DNA from: Dehalococcoidia bacterium
Lineage (GTDB): Bacteria; Chloroflexota; Dehalococcoidia; Tepidiformales; Tepidiformaceae
Assembly: GCA_009839725.1 (NCBI GenBank)
Contig: VXPF01000024.1
Coordinates: forward strand, 1-37,239
Reading direction: 5' to 3'
Length of the DNA: 37,239 nucleotides
The notes beneath the pieces are model-generated. The model was not told where the DNA came from. It was given only the letters and a program-made list of their open reading frames with translations, and ran no database searches. Shown here piece by piece: positions 33,939 to 37,239 of this stretch (positions within the stretch are counted from its first letter, which is position 1; every line of letters starts with the position of its first letter). The position numbers and the translations under genes were made by a program.

Positions 33939-34406
33939 CTAGAGTCTTCCCGGGTGCCCCGGATGGTCGTCCGGGCTGGCCTCGACCCCCGGTGTGAAGC
34001 TCCCGATGCCCACCACCTCGCGCCTCGCGAACAGCCACTCCCCATCGACCTTCGTGAGCTCGTCCACCCAGCGGCCCCAGTAGTGGGTGTGCTCCATCGA
34101 CCCCTTGATGCGGTGGAAGGCGTACACGTACGACTGCGCCCGCGCCGTCGTCTCGCCCGTCAGCTCGATCTGCACGTTCGTCAGGTGGTGACTCGTCGCG
34201 TGGAACCCGGCGAGGATGCCCGTCAGCCGCTCCGCGATGGCCTCGCGACCAACGTAGTCGCCCCAGTACACGCCCAGGCCGTCGGCCGCGAAGCAGGCCG
34301 CCGCGCCGGCGGGATCGTTTGCGTCGATACGGTCCGCGTAGCGCACCATCAACCGCGTGATGGCGTCGCGTTCGAGCAGCTCGGTCAGCGCCTCGGCGTC
34401 TGCCAT
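33939..34406 (-). CDS. SnoaL-like / NTF2-fold protein
   Basis: This 155-residue protein has the cone-shaped alpha+beta barrel pattern of SnoaL_4-like proteins: ALTELLERDAITRLMVRYADRIDANDPAG at the N-terminus (cut here to ITRLMVRYADRIDANDPAG), GREAIAERLTGI and THYWGRWVDEL. Members include ring-hydroxylating dioxygenase small subunits, steroid isomerases and polyketide cyclases. The active site is not assignable. It lies one base after the stop of the other SnoaL gene and abuts the convergent nuclease gene with no gap. Confidence 0.85.
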   Translation of the reverse strand: MADAEALTELLERDAITRLMVRYADRIDANDPAGAAACFAADGLGVYWGDYVGREAIAERLTGILAGFHATSHHLTNVQIELTGETTARAQSYVYAFHRIKGSMEHTHYWGRWVDELTKVDGEWLFARREVVGIGSFTPGVEASPDDHPGHPGRL

Positions 34407-34407
34407 G

Positions 34408-34878
34408 TCAGCTCTCCCGCGGCCCCTGGTACTGCCGGTTCGGCCAGACGAAGTCGATGTACGTGCGCTCGATCTTCCACTCGCCGTTCACCTTGCGGTA
34501 TACGTCGTCGTAGATGCCCATCAGCGTCAGCGGATTCTGGTCCGCCGGGCCGCTCAGCGAGAGGTCGAGGAGGTACCACCGCGCCTTCGCTGTGTCGGGG
34601 CCCGTCAGCTCGATCCACTCGTTCGTGTTCGCGTGCATCGCCCCCGTGAACGGCCCGGCCTCGCCCCCGAACTCCTCGTAGCCCGCGCGGATGCGCTCCT
34701 TGCCGACCCAGTCGCCCCCGTAGTTCGGCCCGAACTCGCAGACCGCGTCGTCCGTGAACAGGTCCACGAGGTTGTCGAAGTCCGCCATGTCGAAGTAGTG
34801 CGAGTAGAGGATGCGAACGCGCTTGATCGCCTCGACCTCGAGCAGTTCTTCGACGGTCAGCGGTGCTGTTGATGCCAT
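34408..34878 (-). CDS. SnoaL-like / NTF2-fold protein
   Basis: This 156-residue protein is a second SnoaL-like barrel: EAIKRVRILYSHYFDMADFD, DLFTDDAVCEFGP, GKERIRAGYEEFGG and GEWKIERTYIDFVWPN. It is clearly related to the next gene downstream but well diverged, so the pair might form a heteromer or act on related substrates. The ATG has an AAGGAGG ribosome site, and a TAGGCT box at 34926-34921 may be the promoter. Confidence 0.85.
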   Translation of the reverse strand: MASTAPLTVEELLEVEAIKRVRILYSHYFDMADFDNLVDLFTDDAVCEFGPNYGGDWVGKERIRAGYEEFGGEAGPFTGAMHANTNEWIELTGPDTAKARWYLLDLSLSGPADQNPLTLMGIYDDVYRKVNGEWKIERTYIDFVWPNRQYQGPRES

Positions 34879-34920
34879 GCGGGGCCTCCTTGTCGCGCCG
34901 GTCGCTGCAATGCGCGCGGT

Positions 34921-34926
34921 AGCCTA
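34921..34926 (-). promoter_or_regulatory. -10-like box (TAGGCT) for the SnoaL pair
   Basis: The minus-strand TAGGCT lies 42 bases before the first SnoaL ATG in a 71-base gap after the transporter permease gene. It leaves a leader of about 36 bases with a strong AAGGAGG site. No clear -35 is visible. Confidence 0.35.
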
Positions 34927-34949
34927 GCACGGCACTGAACGGAGACGGA

Positions 34950-35798
34950 TCAGGTTCCGAAGATCCTCCGCAGCGAGGGCGCCAGGCCCCGTGGCGAGAG
35001 CGTGAACACGATCAGGAAGAAGAGGGCCGAGGTCACGACGATCGCCGGGCCAGAGGCCACGTCCGCATGGAAGGAGGCGTACAGCCCGATGACCACCGAC
35101 AAGACACCGAAGACAGCGCCGACAAGCATGATCAACGGCACCCGGCGCACCACCAGTGCGGCCGTCGCCGCTGTGGCGACGAGCATCGCCATCACCAGGG
35201 CCACGCCCACCAGCCGGAAGGCCGCCACCGCCGCCAGCGCCACCAGCACCATCAGGCCCGTCTGCACGAGCGCCACCGGCACGCCCGCAGCCGCCGCCAT
35301 CGTGGGGTCGTACGCCACGAACAGCATCTCCCGATAGAAGATGGCCATCACCACGACGACTACGATCGAGAGTATTGCCATCACGATGATGTCCTCCGTG
35401 GGCACCGTCAGGATGTTCCCCACCAGGAACGAGCTGAGCTCAAGCGTGTAGTTCCGCGCACGGCTGATCAGCAGGATTCCGAAGGCGAAGAGGGCCGCAA
35501 AGAGGATGCCGATGGCCGTGTCCTCGCGGAGCCGTGCGCGCGTCAGCGCCGATACCCCCACCGCCGTCATCCCCGCTGCCACTGCTGCCCCAAGGCTGAT
35601 CATGATCGACCCGCCCCCCGCCAGGAACGCGATCGCCGCGCCCGCCAGCGAGGTGTGCGCGACGGCGTCCGTCAGGAACGCCAGTCCCTTGATCACGACG
35701 AACGCGCCGACGACGGAGCAGGCCAGCGCCACCAGCGCTCCGGCCAGCAATGCCCGCTGCATGAACTCGAACTGCCAGGGGTCGGTCAGCCAGTCCAT
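34950..35798 (-). CDS. znuB: Metal (Zn/Mn) ABC transporter permease, ABC-3 family
   Basis: This 282-residue polytopic membrane protein has about eight hydrophobic helices. Family motifs include GAFVVIKGLAFLTDAVAHTSLAG and LVALAAVAAFRLVGVALVMAML, shown here by GLAFLTDAVAHTSLAG. It forms the channel for zinc or manganese uptake with the ATPase upstream and the binding protein at 36668. Sequence alone does not separate Zn from Mn. The ATG at 35798 lies eight bases after the ATPase stop. Confidence 0.92.
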   Translation of the reverse strand: MDWLTDPWQFEFMQRALLAGALVALACSVVGAFVVIKGLAFLTDAVAHTSLAGAAIAFLAGGGSIMISLGAAVAAGMTAVGVSALTRARLREDTAIGILFAALFAFGILLISRARNYTLELSSFLVGNILTVPTEDIIVMAILSIVVVVVMAIFYREMLFVAYDPTMAAAAGVPVALVQTGLMVLVALAAVAAFRLVGVALVMAMLVATAATAALVVRRVPLIMLVGAVFGVLSVVIGLYASFHADVASGPAIVVTSALFFLIVFTLSPRGLAPSLRRIFGT

Positions 35799-35806
35799 AC
35801 CCGCCC

Positions 35807-36661
35807 CTACCCCCGGCCGCGCCCCTCGTGCCCGCGCACGCGGTGGCTGTGGCGGGCGTGATCGCCGTCCCGGTGGGGGTCTTCGCGCTCGTAGTGGTCG
35901 TGGGATGACAGCGCCAGCCTGTTGCCTTCCGCCCCCATCACCAGCGCGTGCCCTTCGAATGTGCGGTTGAGCATCTCCTCTGTGATCGTCGTCGCGGGCG
36001 GTCCGTACGTGACGACCTGACGGTTGAGGAACAGCGTCAGATCGCAGCACTCGGCAGCGCAGCCGATGTCGTGCGTGCAGAACACGATGCTCGCACCGTC
36101 GGCGGCCAACTCGCCCAGCAGGTCGATCATCTCCTGCTCGGAGCGCGTGTCGAGCCCGGCAGTGGGCTCATCCAGCAGGAAGAGGTCGGGATTCCGTACC
36201 AGCGCCCGCGCGCAGAGCACGCGGCGTTGCTGCCCCCCGCTCAGTTCCCCCGCCTGACGGTCGGCGAGGTGGTCGACGGAGAGCCGCTTGAGCGCTGTCA
36301 TGATGCGATCCTGCTCTTCTGACCTGCGCCGGAAGCGGTCCAGTCCGAGCGCCTTCCGGTAGAGGCCCATCGCCACCACCTCCCGCACCGTCACGGGGAA
36401 GTTCCAGTCGATGTCCTCCGCCTGCGGCATATAGCCAACCTGCCGCCGCGCCTCCCGTGGCGTGCCGCCGAGGATGCAGACGTCGCCCTCCCACGGCTCG
36501 ATCAAGCCCACCAGCGTCTTGATCAGCGTGCTCTTGCCCGAGCCGTTCGGCCCCAGCAACCCCATGACCTTCCCCTGCGGCAGCGAGAACGACACGTCCT
36601 CGATGGCCCGGTGCCCTCGGTAGCCCGTCGTCAGGCTCTTCACCTCGATGGCTGGAACCAC
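35807..36661 (-). CDS. znuC: Metal ABC transporter ATPase with His-rich tail
   Basis: This 284-residue ATPase has Walker A GPNGSGKST (37-45), signature LSGGQQRR, Walker B LFLLDEP and the H-loop THD. It powers the ABC-3 permease. The last 30 or so residues carry a His/Asp/Arg-rich extension (HDHYEREDPHRDGDHARHSH) that may bind metal in the cytoplasm and sense or buffer it. The start is GTG at 36661, seven codons or so ahead of the first beta strand. It is six bases after the binding-protein stop. Confidence 0.92.
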   Translation of the reverse strand: MVPAIEVKSLTTGYRGHRAIEDVSFSLPQGKVMGLLGPNGSGKSTLIKTLVGLIEPWEGDVCILGGTPREARRQVGYMPQAEDIDWNFPVTVREVVAMGLYRKALGLDRFRRRSEEQDRIMTALKRLSVDHLADRQAGELSGGQQRRVLCARALVRNPDLFLLDEPTAGLDTRSEQEMIDLLGELAADGASIVFCTHDIGCAAECCDLTLFLNRQVVTYGPPATTITEEMLNRTFEGHALVMGAEGNRLALSSHDHYEREDPHRDGDHARHSHRVRGHEGRGRG

Positions 36662-36667
36662 TTCGCG

Positions 36668-37239
36668 CTACTCCGCGATGCCGTTGGCGATAGCGCGGAG
36701 GAACTCCACGTACGTTGGATACTCCTCGGCCAGGCCCCCGGAAGGAATCGTGCGGACAGTCGCGCCCGTGTCGCGGGCGATCTGTTCGATCACGCGCGCA
36801 CTGAACTGCGGTTCGGTGAAGATGAAGGGTATCCCCAGCTCAGTGATGTGCTCCACCAGTTCCGTGATGGCCGAGGCGCTTGGCTCCTCCTCCGGACCCT
36901 CCACCAGGAAGCCCAGGATCGTCAGCCCGTAGCGGTCTGCGAAATACCCGTAGGCGTCGTGGAAGGTGACCAGGTAGCGCCGCTCCTCCGGCAGCCCGGC
37001 CAGGAGTTCCCGGATCTCCTCGTCGACATCACGCAGCTCCTCGATGTAGGCCGCTGCCCGGTCGCGGTAGTGGTCCGCCCCGTCCGGGTCGAGCCGCGTG
37101 AGCTCGTCACGGATTTCCTCGACCGCTTGGATGACGAAGTCGATGTCCATCCAGAAGTGCGGGTCGAAGGCGCCGTGTCCGTGCCCTTCCTCGTCGCCGT
37201 GGTCGTCGCCTTCCTCGTCGCCGTGGTCGTCGCCTTCCT
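36668..37239 (-). CDS. znuA: Zinc/manganese ABC transporter substrate-binding protein, 5' truncated
   Basis: The window holds the C-terminal 189 residues of a ZnuA-like periplasmic or lipid-anchored metal-binding protein. The visible part starts in a charged loop of repeated GDDHGDEE units, then DPHFWMD with a metal-ligand His, VTFHDAYGYFADRYGL with another His, and FTEPQFSARV with the C-lobe Glu. The acidic His loop is typical of zinc-type proteins rather than manganese ones. The N-lobe, signal peptide and first metal His lie beyond the right edge. It is the first gene of the transporter operon. Confidence 0.92.
   Translation of the reverse strand, partial: EGDDHGDEEGDDHGDEEGHGHGAFDPHFWMDIDFVIQAVEEIRDELTRLDPDGADHYRDRAAAYIEELRDVDEEIRELLAGLPEERRYLVTFHDAYGYFADRYGLTILGFLVEGPEEEPSASAITELVEHITELGIPFIFTEPQFSARVIEQIARDTGATVRTIPSGGLAEEYPTYVEFLRAIANGIAE
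37191..37238 (-). repeat. 24-bp perfect tandem repeat in the His/Asp/Glu loop of the metal-binding protein
   Basis: Two identical 24-base copies, at 37191-37214 and 37215-37238, encode two GDEEGDDH-type units in the znuA loop. The second copy ends one base before the window edge, so more copies may follow. Confidence 0.85.

Overview
The window is very GC-rich, densely coded bacterial chromosome with no gene-free stretch longer than about 190 bases. I find no rRNA, tRNA, CRISPR array, insertion sequence, phage gene or integrase. The gene set points to a high-GC, F420-using bacterium. It includes three luciferase-like F420 oxidoreductases, two PPOX split-barrel proteins, a DUF3090 protein (known from Actinobacteria and Chloroflexi), a B12 mutase whose catalytic and cobalamin domains are separate genes, a metazoan/actinobacterial-style mix of epoxide hydrolases, and a PPi-type phosphofructokinase. 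I favour Chloroflexota (Dehalococcoidia-like), with Actinomycetota as the alternative; this is inference from gene content only.

Layout. 1-986 (minus): F420-type split-barrel protein, Bcp peroxiredoxin and the start of a further gene. 1125-3025 (plus): a thioredoxin/unknown-domain fusion and a small zinc-ribbon protein. 3044-7456 (minus): an SseA rhodanese, then a translationally coupled pair of proline-directed peptidases (DPP-IV-like and aminopeptidase P). 7566-9148 (plus): a membrane-anchored sulfite-oxidase-type Mo protein and a DUF3090 protein. 9161-10132 (minus): soluble epoxide hydrolase. 10272-16222 (plus): LLM oxidoreductase, TypA/BipA with a structured leader, PPOX protein, PPi-type PFK and a microsomal-type epoxide hydrolase. 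16336-22033 (plus): a tightly packed methylmalonyl-CoA mutase operon (catalytic subunit, DinB-like protein, double-VOC epimerase, B12 subunit, MeaB/ArgK GTPase) that runs by 4-base overlaps into a DUF2344 protein and a histidine phosphatase. 22065-23827: FtsB/DivIC-like protein and TilS. 23817-26216 (minus): SDR, LLM oxidoreductase and CysQ-like phosphatase. 26260-31028 (plus): DUF255 thioredoxin protein coupled to a CnoX-like thioredoxin-TPR protein, a divergent DAHP synthase and an ASCH-winged-helix protein. 31032-31406 (minus) and 31447-33938 (plus): unknown protein, MobA, LLM oxidoreductase and an orphan Cas4-like nuclease. 33939-37239 (minus): two SnoaL-like proteins and a zinc/manganese ABC transporter (permease, ATPase, truncated binding protein).

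How the genes work together. The mutase block would interconvert methylmalonyl-CoA and succinyl-CoA, with epimerase, cobalamin carrier and G-protein chaperone supplied from one transcript. The F420/flavin oxidoreductases, epoxide hydrolases and SnoaL proteins suggest broad catabolism or detoxification of small organic molecules. Bcp, the two thioredoxin-fold proteins and the rhodanese form a thiol-stress theme. The most striking non-coding signal is a recurring TANNNT box 6-8 bases upstream of start codons that lack a Shine-Dalgarno sequence, indicating widespread leaderless transcription.
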